Shown here one piece after another: positions 8,341-18,962 of a stretch of DNA of 64,000 bases; position 1 is the first letter of the stretch; each line of letters begins with the position of its first letter. Source of the DNA: Oribacterium sp. oral taxon 078 str. F0262 (GTDB lineage Bacteria; Bacillota; Clostridia; Lachnospirales; Lachnospiraceae); contig NZ_GG729933.1 of assembly GCF_000160135.1 (NCBI RefSeq), positions 440,816 through 504,815 on the forward strand, given 5' to 3'. The notes beneath the pieces are model-generated. The model did not search any database, was not told the origin of the DNA, and was given only the letters and a program-made list of their open reading frames with translations. The translations under genes were made by a program, and so were the position numbers.

Positions 8341-10068
8341 ATGCGATTTGAGGATAAGCTTTGGGTGCTGAAGGATGCTGATGACGGGAGCAGGGTTTCT
8401 ATCCTGCCGAAGATGGCGAACCGCCACGGCCTGATCGCGGGCGCGACCGGGACCGGGAAGACGGTGAGCTTAAAGGTGCTCGCGGAGTCCTTCAGCGAGA
8501 TGGGGGTGCCGGTCTTTCTCTCAGATGTGAAAGGGGATCTTGCGGGCTGCTGTGAGGCCGGTGCGGACTCCGAGGACATGAGGAAGCGGATCGAATATTT
8601 CGGCCTGGAGGGGACAGGATTTCAGTTTCGGAGCTTTCCGGTGCAGTTTTTCGATCTCAGCGGGGAGAGAGGCCTTCCGCTTCGGACTACAGTCTCTGAA
8701 ATGGGGCCGGTGCTTTTGTCAAGGCTTCTCCAGCTCTCGGATCTTCAGGCGGATATCCTTTCTATCGTATTCCGGATCGCGGATGAGGAGAAGCTTCTTC
8801 TCCTCGACTCCAAGGATCTCCGCTCCATGCTCCAGTATATCGGGGAGAATGCCGCACAGTATTCCGGAGAATACGGCAACATGTCGAAGCCGAGCCTGAA
8901 TGCGATTCTCCGTGCCGTGGTGGCACTGGAAAATGCGGGAGGAGATCGTTTCTTTGGAGAACCGGCCATTGATATCCGGGATTTTTTTCGGACGGACAGC
9001 GATGGGAGAGGATTCATCACTATCCTGGACGCGGCGCGGATCGTGCAGGACCCGAGGCTCTACTCGACCTTCATGCTCTACCTGCTTTCTGAGCTCTTCG
9101 AAGCACTGCCGGAGGCGGGGGACCCGGAAAAGCCAAAGCTTGTCTTCTTCTTCGACGAGGCGCACCTTCTCTTTGATAATGCGCCGAAGGCTCTTTTGGA
9201 AAAAATAGAGCAGGTCGTCCGGCTGATCCGAAGCAAGGGGATCGGGATTTATTTCATCAGCCAGAGTCCCTCCGATCTCCCGGATTCCGTATTATCCCAG
9301 CTTGGAAATAAAATCCAGCATGCGCTCCGCGCCTATACGCCGGCGGAGGAGAAAAAGCTGAAGAGCGCGGCGCAGTCCTTCCGGAAGAATCCCGCATTCG
9401 ATACGGAAAAGCTGCTCTCGGAGCTCGGGACCGGAGAGGCGCTGGTATCCTTTTTGGATCAGGAGGGACGGCCCGAGCCGGTGCGAAGAGGGAAGATCCT
9501 TCCGCCGGAGAGCAGGATGGGGCCGATCGAGGACAGCGTCCGCGAGACGAAAATCAAGGCATCCTCGCTCTATTCGAAATACGATGCAAGCATAGACCGG
9601 GATTCCGCCTATGAATTTCTGAAGAGAAAGACGGAGCTTTCGGAGGAGGAGCTTCGGAAGGCTCTGGAGAGATCAGCGGCGGAGAAGGAGGAGGCAGAGC
9701 GCCGGACGGCGGAGGAAAAGGCAGCGGCAAAGGAAAGAGCGGAGGCGGAGAAGCTTTCAAAAAGGCAGCAGGCAGAGGCGGAGAGGCTTGCCCTGAGAGA
9801 AGAAAAGGAGAGGGAAAGAGCAGAGGCGAAAGCCGCGAAGGAGAAGGAAAAGGCGGAGGCAAAGGCCGAAAGGGAGAAGGCAAAGGCGGAGAAGGAGAAG
9901 AGTGCGATCATTAAGAGGGTCGGGAAATCCACCGCGGGAGCGATCGGACGGGAGCTCGGAAATTCAGTCGGAAAGTCCCTCCTCGGAAACAGTGTCGGAC
10001 GCAGGATCGGAGGAAATGTCGGCTCCGCGCTCGGCCGGGGCATCCTGGAAACCTTATTCGGAAAGTAG
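8341..10068 (+). CDS. HerA-like ATPase, DUF853 family
   Basis: A 575-residue P-loop ATPase of the HerA/DUF853 (YjgR-like) family. Walker A is GATGTGKT near residue 37, Walker B is VFFFDEAH near residue 266, and a sensor-like FISQSP follows. A charged Ala/Glu/Lys coiled coil spans about residues 440-530. The glycine-rich tail, with repeated GNSVG/GRRIGG patterns, is typical of the family. The cellular role is unproven; DNA translocation is an inference from HerA. ATG 8341 follows GGAGAGGGAAGG. An upstream in-frame start would extend into the RNA repeat and is rejected. Confidence 0.85.
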   Translation: MRFEDKLWVLKDADDGSRVSILPKMANRHGLIAGATGTGKTVSLKVLAESFSEMGVPVFLSDVKGDLAGCCEAGADSEDMRKRIEYFGLEGTGFQFRSFPVQFFDLSGERGLPLRTTVSEMGPVLLSRLLQLSDLQADILSIVFRIADEEKLLLLDSKDLRSMLQYIGENAAQYSGEYGNMSKPSLNAILRAVVALENAGGDRFFGEPAIDIRDFFRTDSDGRGFITILDAARIVQDPRLYSTFMLYLLSELFEALPEAGDPEKPKLVFFFDEAHLLFDNAPKALLEKIEQVVRLIRSKGIGIYFISQSPSDLPDSVLSQLGNKIQHALRAYTPAEEKKLKSAAQSFRKNPAFDTEKLLSELGTGEALVSFLDQEGRPEPVRRGKILPPESRMGPIEDSVRETKIKASSLYSKYDASIDRDSAYEFLKRKTELSEEELRKALERSAAEKEEAERRTAEEKAAAKERAEAEKLSKRQQAEAERLALREEKERERAEAKAAKEKEKAEAKAEREKAKAEKEKSAIIKRVGKSTAGAIGRELGNSVGKSLLGNSVGRRIGGNVGSALGRGILETLFGK

Positions 10069-10124
10069 AGGCCTTGGATAGCGATTTGGAATAATCCCTT
10101 TCCCTTATCGTAAATCATAATTGG

Positions 10125-10205
10125 ACAGGAGGAATTCTTTCCGCCAGAATGGATTTGGATTTACGGCGGAAAGCTCTCCGCACCGCGGAGGGCCTCCTGT
10201 TTTTG
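10125..10205 (+). terminator. Terminator after the HerA-like gene
   Basis: ACAGGAGG (10125-10132) pairs with CCTCCTGT (10193-10200) and is followed by TTTT. An inner stem CTTTCCGCC/GGCGGAAAG gives a long two-tier hairpin. Confidence 0.65.
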
Positions 10206-10228
10206 TATTGTGATTTTGGGAGGATCGA

Positions 10229-10386
10229 ATGAGAAAAGGCTATATCCGGGCGGCATCTGCGCTGACAGCGGTGCTCATGCTTCTTACCGCCTGTTCGGCT
10301 CCGGGGACAGAGGGTAAGACGGAAACCTATGAAATACGTTTATCGAAAAGCCCTGCTTCGGGATTTAACGGAGCAGGGCTCTTTTA
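10229..10386 (+). pseudogene. Truncated lipoprotein gene, N-terminal remnant
   Basis: The frame encodes a clear lipoprotein signal peptide (basic start, hydrophobic core, lipobox LLTAC at residues 18-22), then about 20 residues. It then runs straight into a perfect terminator hairpin at 10349. The remaining open frame, to 10582, is translated terminator and spacer with no protein character. This suggests that an internal deletion removed the body of a lipoprotein gene and joined its start to its terminator. A genuine very short lipoprotein cannot be excluded. Confidence 0.5.
10349..10386 (+). terminator. Rho-independent terminator
   Basis: AGCCCTGCT pairs perfectly with AGCAGGGCT and runs into CTTTTATT. 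It lies inside the nominal frame of the truncated lipoprotein. Confidence 0.8.
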
Positions 10387-10578
10387 TTCTGTCTGGGCGC
10401 GGCTCTCATACCTTGCCCGATCTGAACGCATGGAAGAGCCGTCCAATCAAAGGGATGGCTTTGGCTATAAAGGCAGCGATAGTCTTTCTAAAAGCAGGAA
10501 AGAGCGGAAGGAGGCAGAGGCCAAGTATGGAAGCGAAGCGGTTTATCTCTTATCCGGGCAGCAGGACGAAATCCGGGC

Positions 10579-10637
10579 TTGACAGAATGACAAATTGTCA
10601 CTATACTGATGGAGACTGAATGATGACAACTTGTCAT
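10579..10637 (+). promoter_or_regulatory. Promoter and two operators of the tetR-RND operon
   Basis: TTGACA (10579-10584) and TATACT (10602-10607) are 17 bases apart. The perfect palindrome TGACAA-A-TTGTCA (10588-10600) fills the spacer. A second copy, ATGACAA-C-TTGTCAT (10623-10637), lies in the leader just before the ribosome site. Repression by the adjacent TetR protein is the natural reading: one site blocks polymerase and the second can add cooperativity. Confidence 0.8.
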
Positions 10638-10658
10638 TCGAAGAAGAAGGAGGAGAGG

Positions 10659-11288
10659 ATGCCAAGTGATCGTTTTTTAAAGCTGGAAAAGGAAAAGCAG
10701 GAGCGGATCATAAGGGCAGCGCGGAGAGAGTTTTCCCATGTTCCCTATGAGCAGGCTTCAATCAACAAGATTATCCGATATGCGGGGATCTCCCGCGGAA
10801 GCTTCTATACCTACTTCGAGGACAAGGAGGATCTTCTCGCCTATATTTTTCAGGAGGAGGAGAGGTTGGCAGCGGCCTATCTCCAGGAGAGGATGGAGGA
10901 GTACGAGGGGGATATCTGGCTTGCCGTGCACAGCTGGCTCAGGAGGCTTGTCGAAGCGAAGGAGAATTTTCTCGTGAAAGAGAGTCTTCGCATTCTGAGC
11001 TATGCGGGGATTCCCAGAAGGCTGGACCTTATCAATCGAAAGGATGCGAAGCGAGAATATGAGCGCGTCCTTCTCGACTGGCTTCTTAGGCGCACGAGCC
11101 CGGCATCTCTCGGAAATGCACCGGAGGAGGAGCGGATTGTCCTGTTTAAAGCGATGTTCAGCTCCGCTCTCATCACGCTGCTTCGCATCTATACCTATCC
11201 CGAGTCGATGAAGGCGGAGCTCAGGGAATTTGATATCCTCATGGGAATCCTGAAGCGCGGCTGCATGTCCGCCGATGCTCAGCCATAA
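10659..11288 (+). CDS. TetR/AcrR-family repressor of the RND operon
   Basis: A 209-residue protein with an N-terminal TetR helix-turn-helix containing SINKIIRYAGISRGSFYTYF, the family's most conserved stretch. The C-terminal ligand domain is not recognisable. ATG 10659 follows AAGGAGGAG and is preferred over ATG 10620, which would place translation over the second operator. Two matching palindromes in its own promoter suggest autoregulation and control of the downstream membrane-fusion protein and RND pump. A hairpin after the gene may reduce but not abolish cotranscription. Confidence 0.9.
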   Translation: MPSDRFLKLEKEKQERIIRAARREFSHVPYEQASINKIIRYAGISRGSFYTYFEDKEDLLAYIFQEEERLAAAYLQERMEEYEGDIWLAVHSWLRRLVEAKENFLVKESLRILSYAGIPRRLDLINRKDAKREYERVLLDWLLRRTSPASLGNAPEEERIVLFKAMFSSALITLLRIYTYPESMKAELREFDILMGILKRGCMSADAQP

Positions 11289-11353
11289 GGAGGATCCTGT
11301 CGTATTAAGAGGCAGGGCCGGGATGTGAATGTCGGAGGCGATTGCGTGAGGGA

Positions 11354-11384
11354 AAGGGGCTGAAACGATCAGCCCTTCTGTTTT
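11354..11384 (+). terminator. Hairpin after tetR
   Basis: AAGGGGCTGA pairs with TCAGCCCTT around AACGA, with a short imperfect T-run (CTGTTTT). It is probably a partial terminator between repressor and pump genes. Confidence 0.5.
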
Positions 11385-11446
11385 GAGAACTGGTGATGCT
11401 TTGCCATGGGACGAATCCTATTTGTTTGAAAGAGGAGCAAAATGGT

Positions 11447-12541
11447 ATGAAAAAGATCATGAAGGTTTTGATTGGAACAGCAATTGTCGCCTGCCTGGCG
11501 GCGCTGATCGCGGCCAGAATGCTTGCGCCGAAGGAGGAGCTTGAGACGAGGGAGCTCCCGATCGTCAGCACGGGGAAGCCGGAGAGGGGGAGTATCGAGA
11601 CTACAGTCTCCCTGATGGGGAAGGTCGCGCCCTCTGATACCTACTGCGTCCTTCCGAAGGCCGCGGGAGAGCTCCGGGAGGTCTATGTGAAAAACGGGGA
11701 CATCGTCAAGACAGGGGACAAGATCGCGGCGATCGATAATCAAAAGCAGATTGATGCGGCAGCTTTCTCACTGGAGCAGGCGTCAGCGCAGGAGAGAAAC
11801 GCCCGGGATACGGCAAACCGCATGGCCTCTCTCCGCCAGTCAGGGGATATCTCCGAGCAGGACTATGAGAGCGCGAGAACGGCGGCAGAGGCCGCTTCGG
11901 CGGCGGTGAAATCCGCCCGCCTGAACTATGATACGCAGGTGGAATTCTCGACGGTCACTGCTCCCGCCTCGGGGACCGTGCAGAACAGCACGATGAGCAG
12001 GAATGCGCTGGTATCTCAGAGCACGCAGCTTTGCTCGATCGCGGCCTCCGGTGGAAAGATCGCGAAATTCAATGTGACAGAGGATCTTTTGGGGAAGCTG
12101 AGCCTGGGGCAGAGCATCAGCCTGGAAAAGGAGGGTCAGAGCTACAGCGGGAAGATCACGGAGATCGGGAGCGCTGCAAGTCCTGAGACCGGACTTTTCC
12201 CGGTGAAGGCAACACTGGAGAATGCGGAGCTTCTCCCCGACGGCGCCTCCTGCAAGATCAGTCTGGTCTCAGAGAGGGCGGAGGACGCGGAGCGGATTCC
12301 CCTGGACGCAGTCTATTATTCCGCGGGGGAGCCCTATGTCTATCTCTATCAGGACGGGAAGGTCGTTCGAAACCCCATAGAGCTCGGAATACAGAATAAA
12401 GATCATGCGGAGGTGCTGTCCGGACTGGATGAGAACGCTCTTGTAGTGCTGAGCTGGAATAATGAGATCTATGACGGCGCCCCCGTGAGGTTGTCCGGGG
12501 ATACGGGGGAGAGCGGAAGCTCTGCCTCTCAGAGCGAATAG
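11447..12541 (+). CDS. HlyD/AcrA-type membrane fusion protein of RND pump
   Basis: A 364-residue periplasmic-adaptor-type protein. It has an N-terminal membrane anchor (about residues 5-25), a biotinyl-lipoyl half with AAGELREVYVKNGDIVKTGD, and an Ala/Glu/Arg-rich hairpin coiled coil with SGDISEQDYESARTAAEAA. The second lipoyl half begins STVTAPASGTV. Beta-barrel and C-terminal domains follow, and the tail is Ser/Gly-rich. Start ATG 11447 follows AGAGGAG. In a Gram-positive cell it would link the RND pump to the wall side rather than to an outer-membrane channel. It is followed by the pump gene 126 bases later. Confidence 0.9.
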   Translation: MKKIMKVLIGTAIVACLAALIAARMLAPKEELETRELPIVSTGKPERGSIETTVSLMGKVAPSDTYCVLPKAAGELREVYVKNGDIVKTGDKIAAIDNQKQIDAAAFSLEQASAQERNARDTANRMASLRQSGDISEQDYESARTAAEAASAAVKSARLNYDTQVEFSTVTAPASGTVQNSTMSRNALVSQSTQLCSIAASGGKIAKFNVTEDLLGKLSLGQSISLEKEGQSYSGKITEIGSAASPETGLFPVKATLENAELLPDGASCKISLVSERAEDAERIPLDAVYYSAGEPYVYLYQDGKVVRNPIELGIQNKDHAEVLSGLDENALVVLSWNNEIYDGAPVRLSGDTGESGSSASQSE

Positions 12542-12667
12542 AAGGGGCCTTCGGATTTTGAACCGCGGGGCCACCTGATATAGAAAGAAAGCACCGGGGG
12601 AACGAGTCTTGCCAAAAGACAGTGCGGGACATGTTTCCCCGGATTGGAAGGCAGATAGGAGATAAGT

Positions 12668-15600
12668 ATGAGTTCTATCACAAAGCTTGTTCTGAGACGT
12701 CCGGTCACGACCTTTCTCGCCGTTCTCTGTCTCATTTTCTTCGGCTTTATGTCGATCCTGAATTCAAAGCTCGAGCTGATGCCCGATATGAATCTCCCGT
12801 TGATTCTCATCACAACCAGCTATCCCGGGGCTTCCCCGACGGATGTGGACAAGCTGCTGAGCAAGCCGATCGAGGAGAAGGTCGCCGCTCTTTCCGATGT
12901 CAAGAGATATACTTCAACCTCTGCGGAAAACCTCTCTATGGTTGCCGTTCGCTATAATTACGGAACCAATATGGACAAGGCCTACGATCAGCTGAAGAAA
13001 AAGATCGATGAATTAAAGCCTTCGCTTCCGAAGGACGCGAAGGAGCCAAGCTACGTCGAGATGAACATCACAGACAGCTCATCCATGGATCTTGCGGTTG
13101 AGAACAATGCGCAGGAAAACATGTACAACTACGTGAAGAATACGATCTCGCCGCAGTTTGAGAAGCTCTCCTCCGTGGCTTCTGTCGATCTATCCGGGGG
13201 GAGGAAGCAGTATGTGCAGATCCGGCTGAGCCCGGAGAAGCTCGAGCAGTATCATCTCGATCTCTCAAAGCTCTCCGATATCATAAAGAATGCGGACTTC
13301 AGCTATCCCGCGGGGGAGACCGGCGTGGGATCGCAGGATCTTTCTGTCACGACGGCAGCGGATTTTGATACGGTTGCGAGCTTAAAGGAGCTTCCGATCA
13401 TCACCGGAAACGGGGACACGATCTATCTGAAGGATCTCGCCACCGTGAGGACGGCGCTTGAGAAGCAGAGCTCGATCGGGAGATACAACGGTTCCGATAC
13501 TGTGATGCTCGGCCTGAAAAAGACGCAGAGCGAGTCCGCGGTCACGCTCTCAAGAAGGGCAAAGAAGCTGATCGCGGAGATGGAGAAGGAGGATCCGAAT
13601 CTGAAGATCTCGGTGATCAACGATGCCGCAGACAGCATCCGGGACTCTCTCTCGAGTGTGTTTCAGACGATGCTCATGGCGGTCGCGATCTCCATGGCGA
13701 TCATCCTTCTCTTTTTCGGGGACTGGAAGGCCTCTCTGATCGTAGGGACCTCGATTCCGATCGCGATTCTCGGAGCGCTCATCTTCATGTGGGCGATGGG
13801 CTACAGTATGAATATGATTACGCTTTCCGCCCTGGTCCTCGGTGTGGGGATGATGGTGGATAATTCCATTGTCGTGCTGGAGGCCTGCTTCCGCTCCATC
13901 GACAAGATCGGAGACAGCGGGGATGGGGAGAGAAGGCAGGCGGCGATCCGCTCCGTGGAGACGGTGGGGGGCTCCGTATTCGGCTCTACTCTGACGACCT
14001 GCGTGGTCTTTCTGCCTCTTGGCTTTATGAAGGGGATCAGCGGACAGTTTTTCAAGCCCCTCGGCTTTACGATCGTATTTTGTATGCTTTCCTCCCTGAT
14101 CTCCGCGCTCACGATCGTGCCGCTTTGCTACAGCATCTACCGTCCGAAGGAGAATGAGAAGGCACCCGCCTATCGGGGGATCCGGGCCTTGCAGGAGGGC
14201 TACCGCAATGTGATCGGGAGGCTTCTGAAGCATAAGCTTTTGGTCGTCATTACGACGATCCTGCTCCTCGTGCTCTCGATCTTCCTCGCGACCAAGGTAA
14301 AGACAGAGCTCATGCCGCAGACGGATGAGGGGATTGTGAGTATCTCCATCACGACAAAGCCGGGGCTTAGGATCGAGGAGCTGGATAAGATCCTGAAAAA
14401 GGCGGAGGCGCTCGCAGCCTCGGATTCGGATACGGAGCGATATATGGTGCGGAGCAGTTCGGATGCGAGGAGCCTTCTCTTCGGTGAGAGCGGATCGAGC
14501 GTGACGGCCTATCTGAAGAAGAAACGCTCCGTGAGCACGAAGAAAAAGGCGGAGCTTTGGCAGAAGAAGCTTTCGGATATGACGGATGCCTCAATCCGCG
14601 TGAAGTCCTCGAGCAGCATGTCCTATATGTCAAGTGAGCAGCCGAATTATGAGGCGATCCTGAGCGGGACGGATTATGATAAGCTGAAGGAGATCTCGGA
14701 CCGGCTGGTTTCGGAGCTTCGGCAGAGGGAGGATCTGACTGCTGTTCACTCCAGCATGGAGAACGCGGCCCCCATTCTGAAGGTCCGTCTGGATCCGATC
14801 CGCTCCGCCGCGGAGGGGCTTTCGCCGATCCTTGCGGCGCAGAACCTGAATCTTCTCCTCTCCGGCACGGAGGTGATGACGATGAAGGTGGACAGGGAGG
14901 ATGCCTCCGTCATGCTGGAGTATCCGAAGGAGGACTATGACAGCCTGGAGAAGCTTAAAAATATCATGCTGAAGACAGCGCGGGGCTCTTCCGTAAAGCT
15001 TCAGAATATCGCGGATATCAGCTTCTCGGATTCCCCGGCCTCTATCTACCGCGTCGATCGGAAGTATCAGCTCACGATTACGGCGGATTATACGGATAAG
15101 GCGACGAAAAATACGAAGAAGCAGCTGGATGAGGATGTTCTTTCAAAGTATCTGGATCATGATGTGAGTAAGACGAGCAGCGTCTCCACACAGAGTATGA
15201 ACGAGGAGTTCGGAGCACTGGGGCTTGCGATCTCCATCGCGGTCTTCCTGGTCTTTGTCGTGATGGCGGCGCAGTTTGAATCCATGCGCTACAGCATCAT
15301 GGTCATGACGACGATCCCCTTCTCTCTGATCGGCTCCTTCGGCTTCCTCTGGCTCTTTAATGCCACTCTGTCCATGAACTCCCTGCTCGGCTTTCTCATG
15401 CTGGTTGGAACCGTCGTAAACAACGGCATCCTCTACGTGGATACGGTCAACCAGTACCGGGGAGAAATGCCATTTAAGGATTCCCTGGTCGAGGCGGGGG
15501 CGACGAGGCTTCGCCCGATCCTCATGACCACGCTGACCACGGTTCTGTCCATGCTTCCTATGGCCGCGGCCTTCGGACGAAACGGAGAGGTCATGCAGGG

Positions 15601-15712
15601 CCTCGCCCTCGTGGATGTCGGCGGTCTGAGTGCCTCCACGATCCTGGCTCTCCTGCTGCTTCCGGTCTACTATCATCTTCTGAGCAGGAAGAAGGAGCGT
15701 CAGCCCTCGTAG
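12668..15712 (+). CDS. RND-family efflux permease (AcrB/SwrC-like)
   Basis: A 1014-residue inner-membrane proton-driven exporter with the twofold RND architecture: TM1, large loop, TM2-6, TM7, second loop, TM8-12. The TM4 proton-relay segment reads [15 protein letters not shown], keeping one of the two AcrB aspartates and replacing the other with Asn. TM10 carries [12 protein letters not shown]. The class resembles the single-gene RND pumps of Firmicutes such as SwrC; exported lipids, peptides or drugs are possible. It follows the adaptor gene and overlaps the convergent glyA 3' end by 13 bases. Confidence 0.92.
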   Translation: MSSITKLVLRRPVTTFLAVLCLIFFGFMSILNSKLELMPDMNLPLILITTSYPGASPTDVDKLLSKPIEEKVAALSDVKRYTSTSAENLSMVAVRYNYGTNMDKAYDQLKKKIDELKPSLPKDAKEPSYVEMNITDSSSMDLAVENNAQENMYNYVKNTISPQFEKLSSVASVDLSGGRKQYVQIRLSPEKLEQYHLDLSKLSDIIKNADFSYPAGETGVGSQDLSVTTAADFDTVASLKELPIITGNGDTIYLKDLATVRTALEKQSSIGRYNGSDTVMLGLKKTQSESAVTLSRRAKKLIAEMEKEDPNLKISVINDAADSIRDSLSSVFQTMLMAVAISMAIILLFFGDWKASLIVGTSIPIAILGALIFMWAMGYSMNMITLSALVLGVGMMVDNSIVVLEACFRSIDKIGDSGDGERRQAAIRSVETVGGSVFGSTLTTCVVFLPLGFMKGISGQFFKPLGFTIVFCMLSSLISALTIVPLCYSIYRPKENEKAPAYRGIRALQEGYRNVIGRLLKHKLLVVITTILLLVLSIFLATKVKTELMPQTDEGIVSISITTKPGLRIEELDKILKKAEALAASDSDTERYMVRSSSDARSLLFGESGSSVTAYLKKKRSVSTKKKAELWQKKLSDMTDASIRVKSSSSMSYMSSEQPNYEAILSGTDYDKLKEISDRLVSELRQREDLTAVHSSMENAAPILKVRLDPIRSAAEGLSPILAAQNLNLLLSGTEVMTMKVDREDASVMLEYPKEDYDSLEKLKNIMLKTARGSSVKLQNIADISFSDSPASIYRVDRKYQLTITADYTDKATKNTKKQLDEDVLSKYLDHDVSKTSSVSTQSMNEEFGALGLAISIAVFLVFVVMAAQFESMRYSIMVMTTIPFSLIGSFGFLWLFNATLSMNSLLGFLMLVGTVVNNGILYVDTVNQYRGEMPFKDSLVEAGATRLRPILMTTLTTVLSMLPMAAAFGRNGEVMQGLALVDVGGLSASTILALLLLPVYYHLLSRKKERQPS

Positions 15713-16953
15713 ATGGGATGGGCAGCGCTGAGGGAGAGAATGGTCTGAAGGACCTCTTCTTTGCTCTTCTCAAAATCCGCCGCGGTTTTCCAGAGACATT
15801 CCGCGATCGGCTCCATTTCCGCCTCCGTGAAGCCTCTGGAGGAGATCGCGGCGGTGCCGATCCGGACGCCGGAGGTGATGAAGTGGGGGCGGGGGTCATT
15901 TGGAATCGCGTTTCGGTTCAGAGTGATGTGCACCTCGTCGCAGCGGTTCTGGAAGTCCTTCCCGGAGAGCCCCGGGAGATTTGTGAGATCAAGGAGCATC
16001 AGATGATTCTCCGTCCCGCCGGAGACGAGCCGGAAGCCCTGAAGCATAAGAGCCTCCGCGAGAGCCCTGGTGTTTTTCAGGATCTGCCTCTGATAGTCCG
16101 AAAACTCCGGCTTCATGGCCTCTCCGAAGCAGATCGCCTTTGCGGCGATGACATGCTCGAGAGGTCCTCCCTGAGAGCCGGGGAAGAGATTTTTGTCGAG
16201 CTGGAACCTCTCCGCGGTCTCCTTGTCGGAGAGGATGAGTCCCCCCCTCGGGCCCCGGAGCGTCTTATGCGTCGTAGTGGTCGTCACATGGGCATAGGGG
16301 ATGGGGGAGGGGTGAAGCCCCGCCGCGACAAGCCCGGCGATATGGGCCATGTCGACCCAGAGGATCGCGCCGCAGCGGTCTGCGATCTCCCGGAAGCGAC
16401 GGAAGTCGATGATTCTCGGATAGGCGGAGGCGCCGGCGATGATCAGCTTCGGTCTCAGACGGAGCGCGGTCTCTTCGATTTCATCATAATCCAGGAAGCC
16501 GGCCTCATTGATCCCGTAGGAGCTGACGGAGAAATAGCGTCCGGAGAAATTCACGGAAGAGCCGTGCGTCAGATGTCCGCCCGCATCAAGGGACATACCG
16601 AGGACCTTGTCCCCGGGGCTGCACAGCGCCATCATCACCGCCATATTGGCCTGAGCGCCGGAGTGCGGCTGCACGTTTGCGTATTCGCAGTGAAAGAGCT
16701 TCTTCGCCCGCTCGATCGCGATGCTCTCGATCCTGTCCACCACAGAACAGCCGCCGTAGTAGCGCTTTCCGGGATAGCCCTCTGCATATTTATTCGTGAG
16801 GACGCTCCCCATCGCCAGCATCGAGGCGGCGGAGATGATATTTTCAGAGGCGATCAGCTCGATGTTCTGCTGTTGTCTTTCATACTCTTTCCAGATCTCT
16901 CTCCCGACCTCCGGATCCGCTTTTTCGATATAGTCCATCACTTCCTTAATCAT
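15700..16953 (-). CDS. glyA: Serine hydroxymethyltransferase
   Basis: A 417-residue PLP enzyme that interconverts serine and glycine with tetrahydrofolate, supplying one-carbon units. Visible motifs are NIELIASEN near the N-terminus, [22 protein letters not shown] and the PLP-lysine motif [15 protein letters not shown]. Length is normal. The ATG at 16953 is preceded by GGGAGGAGGGAG. It overlaps the 3' end of recJ by eight bases, so the two are translationally coupled. Confidence 0.97.
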   Translation of the reverse strand: MIKEVMDYIEKADPEVGREIWKEYERQQQNIELIASENIISAASMLAMGSVLTNKYAEGYPGKRYYGGCSVVDRIESIAIERAKKLFHCEYANVQPHSGAQANMAVMMALCSPGDKVLGMSLDAGGHLTHGSSVNFSGRYFSVSSYGINEAGFLDYDEIEETALRLRPKLIIAGASAYPRIIDFRRFREIADRCGAILWVDMAHIAGLVAAGLHPSPIPYAHVTTTTTHKTLRGPRGGLILSDKETAERFQLDKNLFPGSQGGPLEHVIAAKAICFGEAMKPEFSDYQRQILKNTRALAEALMLQGFRLVSGGTENHLMLLDLTNLPGLSGKDFQNRCDEVHITLNRNAIPNDPRPHFITSGVRIGTAAISSRGFTEAEMEPIAECLWKTAADFEKSKEEVLQTILSLSAAHPIYEG

Positions 16954-18706
16954 GTCTCCCTCCTCCCGACCTGCTCTCCTCCCTGAAGCGGTAATCACTG
17001 ATGATAAGCTGCAGGGATTTCCTGCCATTATACTCATGGATCTCCGGATAGTAAACGATATCCATGAGCCTTTTTTCTCCGAGCTCCCGGAGAAAGCGGT
17101 CTCCGTCGGAAAATAGAATCGCCTCCGCTCTCCTTCCCTCCCCGGAGAGAAGGAGAAATTTCACGGCGTTTCGCTTCTGGCCGAGGACCCTGACAGAGAG
17201 AATCCGGAGCGCCCGCTCCGCGAAGCGGGGCTTCTCGTTGCCCTTTCCGAAGGGCTCCAGGCGGGAGAGCTCCGAGATGAGCTTCTCCGTCACATAGGAA
17301 AAGGGCATCGCGGCGTCGATCCAGAGCTTCTCTTTGAGCTTTTCCGGAGGAATCTCCGCATCCTTATTCAGAGCGGAGCGGAGAGCGTCGATCTTATCCT
17401 CGCGGAGGGAGAAGCCCGCTGCCATCGGGTGTCCGCCGAAGCGCTCGAGGAGCTCCTTTTGCTCCGCGAGCTTATCTGCCATGGGGTAGCCCTCAATGGA
17501 CCTTCCGGAGCCCTTGGCCATGCCCTCCTCCTGTGCTCTTGTGACGATGAAGCTCGGCCGGTAGTAGCGCTCCCGGACTCTCCCCGCGACGATTCCCGCG
17601 AGACTTTCGTGGAGCTTTGGGAGATAAAGGAGCAGGACGCTTCTGCTCTCGTCCTCCTCCTCCGCCTGCCGGAAGGCCTCCTCGCAGGCCTGCTTCGTCA
17701 TGGCCTTCCTCTGTTCGTTCAGCTCCTTCAGCTTTTGGGCGAGCGGCTCTGCCTCCTCCGGGCTCTCCGAGAGAAAGAGGCGGAGGGCGGTCTTTGCGCT
17801 CTCAAGCCTCCCCCCTGCATTGATGCAGGGACCGAGCACAAAGCCGAGGTGATAGGCGCGAAGGGGGGAGAATCCGGAGAGACCGCTTTGTGAGAGGAGA
17901 GCCCGGAGGCCGGGATTTTCCGGATCTGAAAGAGCCTGGAGACCGTATTTTACGAGGATGCGGTTTTCCTCCCGGAGAGGCATCACATCACATACTGTGG
18001 CAATGGCGGCAAAGGGGAGGAGCCTCATCCCCTCTTCCTCCGCGATATTTTTCATCTGGTATAGGAGGAGCAAAAGCTTCCAGGCCACTACCGCGCCGCA
18101 GATCTCCGGGAAGGGATAGCGGCTCCCCTCTCTTTTGGGATCTACGACGGCGAGAGCCTCCGGAAGAAGCTCCCTCCCCTCCGAATCCCTCGGGATATCG
18201 TGGTGGTCCGTCACGAGCACCGGGATGCCGAGCTCCTTCGCATAGGAAAGCTCCTCTCTCGCGGAGATCCCGTTATCACAGGTCAGGATCAGCCCGACTC
18301 CGTCCTCCTTTGCCCGGCGGATGATTTCCCGGTTGATCCCGTAGCCGTCCCGGATCCGGTCGGGGATTTCATAGTCCAGATTTTCACTCAGGGCGGAGAG
18401 ACCGCGGTAGAGGATATAGGCCGCGCATACGCCGTCTACATCATAATCCCCCACGATGCGGATCCGCTTTTTCTCCGCCAGTGCCCGATTTAGTATATTC
18501 GCAAAGCGGATGGCGTCCGGGAGGAGGAGGGGAGAGGGGAGCTCCGAGAGGGAAGCGGAGAGAAAGCTTCGGATCTCCTCTTCCGTATGGAGCTCCCGGT
18601 TTCGAAGGATGCGGACGGTCACAGGATCAATCCCGAGCTTTTCGGAGAGCTCGGAAAAATCCGCCCGCTTTTGATAGAGGTACCAGTCGCGCTTTGCCTC
18701 CTTCAT
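16946..18706 (-). CDS. recJ: Single-strand DNA-specific exonuclease RecJ
   Basis: A 586-residue DHH-family nuclease that degrades single-stranded DNA 5' to 3' in repair and recombination. The metal-binding motifs are DYDVDG, TCDNG and TDHHD in the first domain. The DHHA1 part has [10 protein letters not shown], followed by an OB-fold region. Start ATG 18706 ([10 protein letters not shown]) is chosen by family alignment; its ribosome site is weak and an upstream start cannot be excluded. It is the first gene of a recJ-glyA operon. Confidence 0.95.
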   Translation of the reverse strand: MKEAKRDWYLYQKRADFSELSEKLGIDPVTVRILRNRELHTEEEIRSFLSASLSELPSPLLLPDAIRFANILNRALAEKKRIRIVGDYDVDGVCAAYILYRGLSALSENLDYEIPDRIRDGYGINREIIRRAKEDGVGLILTCDNGISAREELSYAKELGIPVLVTDHHDIPRDSEGRELLPEALAVVDPKREGSRYPFPEICGAVVAWKLLLLLYQMKNIAEEEGMRLLPFAAIATVCDVMPLREENRILVKYGLQALSDPENPGLRALLSQSGLSGFSPLRAYHLGFVLGPCINAGGRLESAKTALRLFLSESPEEAEPLAQKLKELNEQRKAMTKQACEEAFRQAEEEDESRSVLLLYLPKLHESLAGIVAGRVRERYYRPSFIVTRAQEEGMAKGSGRSIEGYPMADKLAEQKELLERFGGHPMAAGFSLREDKIDALRSALNKDAEIPPEKLKEKLWIDAAMPFSYVTEKLISELSRLEPFGKGNEKPRFAERALRILSVRVLGQKRNAVKFLLLSGEGRRAEAILFSDGDRFLRELGEKRLMDIVYYPEIHEYNGRKSLQLIISDYRFREESRSGGGRHD

Positions 18707-18786
18707 CCTGTATAAGCCCCCTTCCTTTATCTCTTTATAAGCTGCCTCTGCCGTCCTCTCTGCCCTTCGCTTAGGCGGCAGAGAAT

Positions 18787-18817
18787 ATTTTAGCACAGGC
18801 CGGGGGATTTCTGTCAA
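18787..18817 (-). promoter_or_regulatory. Probable recJ-glyA promoter
   Basis: On the minus strand, TTGACA (18812-18817) is followed after 19 bases by TAAAAT (18787-18792). The spacer is longer than ideal. Confidence 0.45.
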
Positions 18818-18962
18818 TATCTCTGCTTTTCGCCGCCAAAATACGCCGCGAAAATGCTGCTAAAGCAGCGGAAAATGGATGGGAACGATGCGGCAGAGCG
18901 AAAAAGATGCGGAATAGGACAGAACATGCTACTATAAGGAAAGCGAAAGCAGGAGGGATGTC

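Noticed and set aside
7734-8351. 205-residue open frame with repeated RMSGSMLRATQTRKHAW segments
   Set aside because: It is a by-product of the tandem RNA repeat, whose period often keeps a frame open. There is no ribosome site, and the substitutions preserve RNA pairing rather than protein.
11305-11350. Short similarity to the RNA element (GCCGGGATGTGAATGTCGG) after tetR
   Set aside because: Only about 20 bases resemble the loop-helix segment and no surrounding helices can be formed. It may be a relic but cannot be supported.
15718-16986. 422-residue plus-strand frame
   Set aside because: It is antisense to glyA, which has the full PLP motif and an excellent ribosome site.
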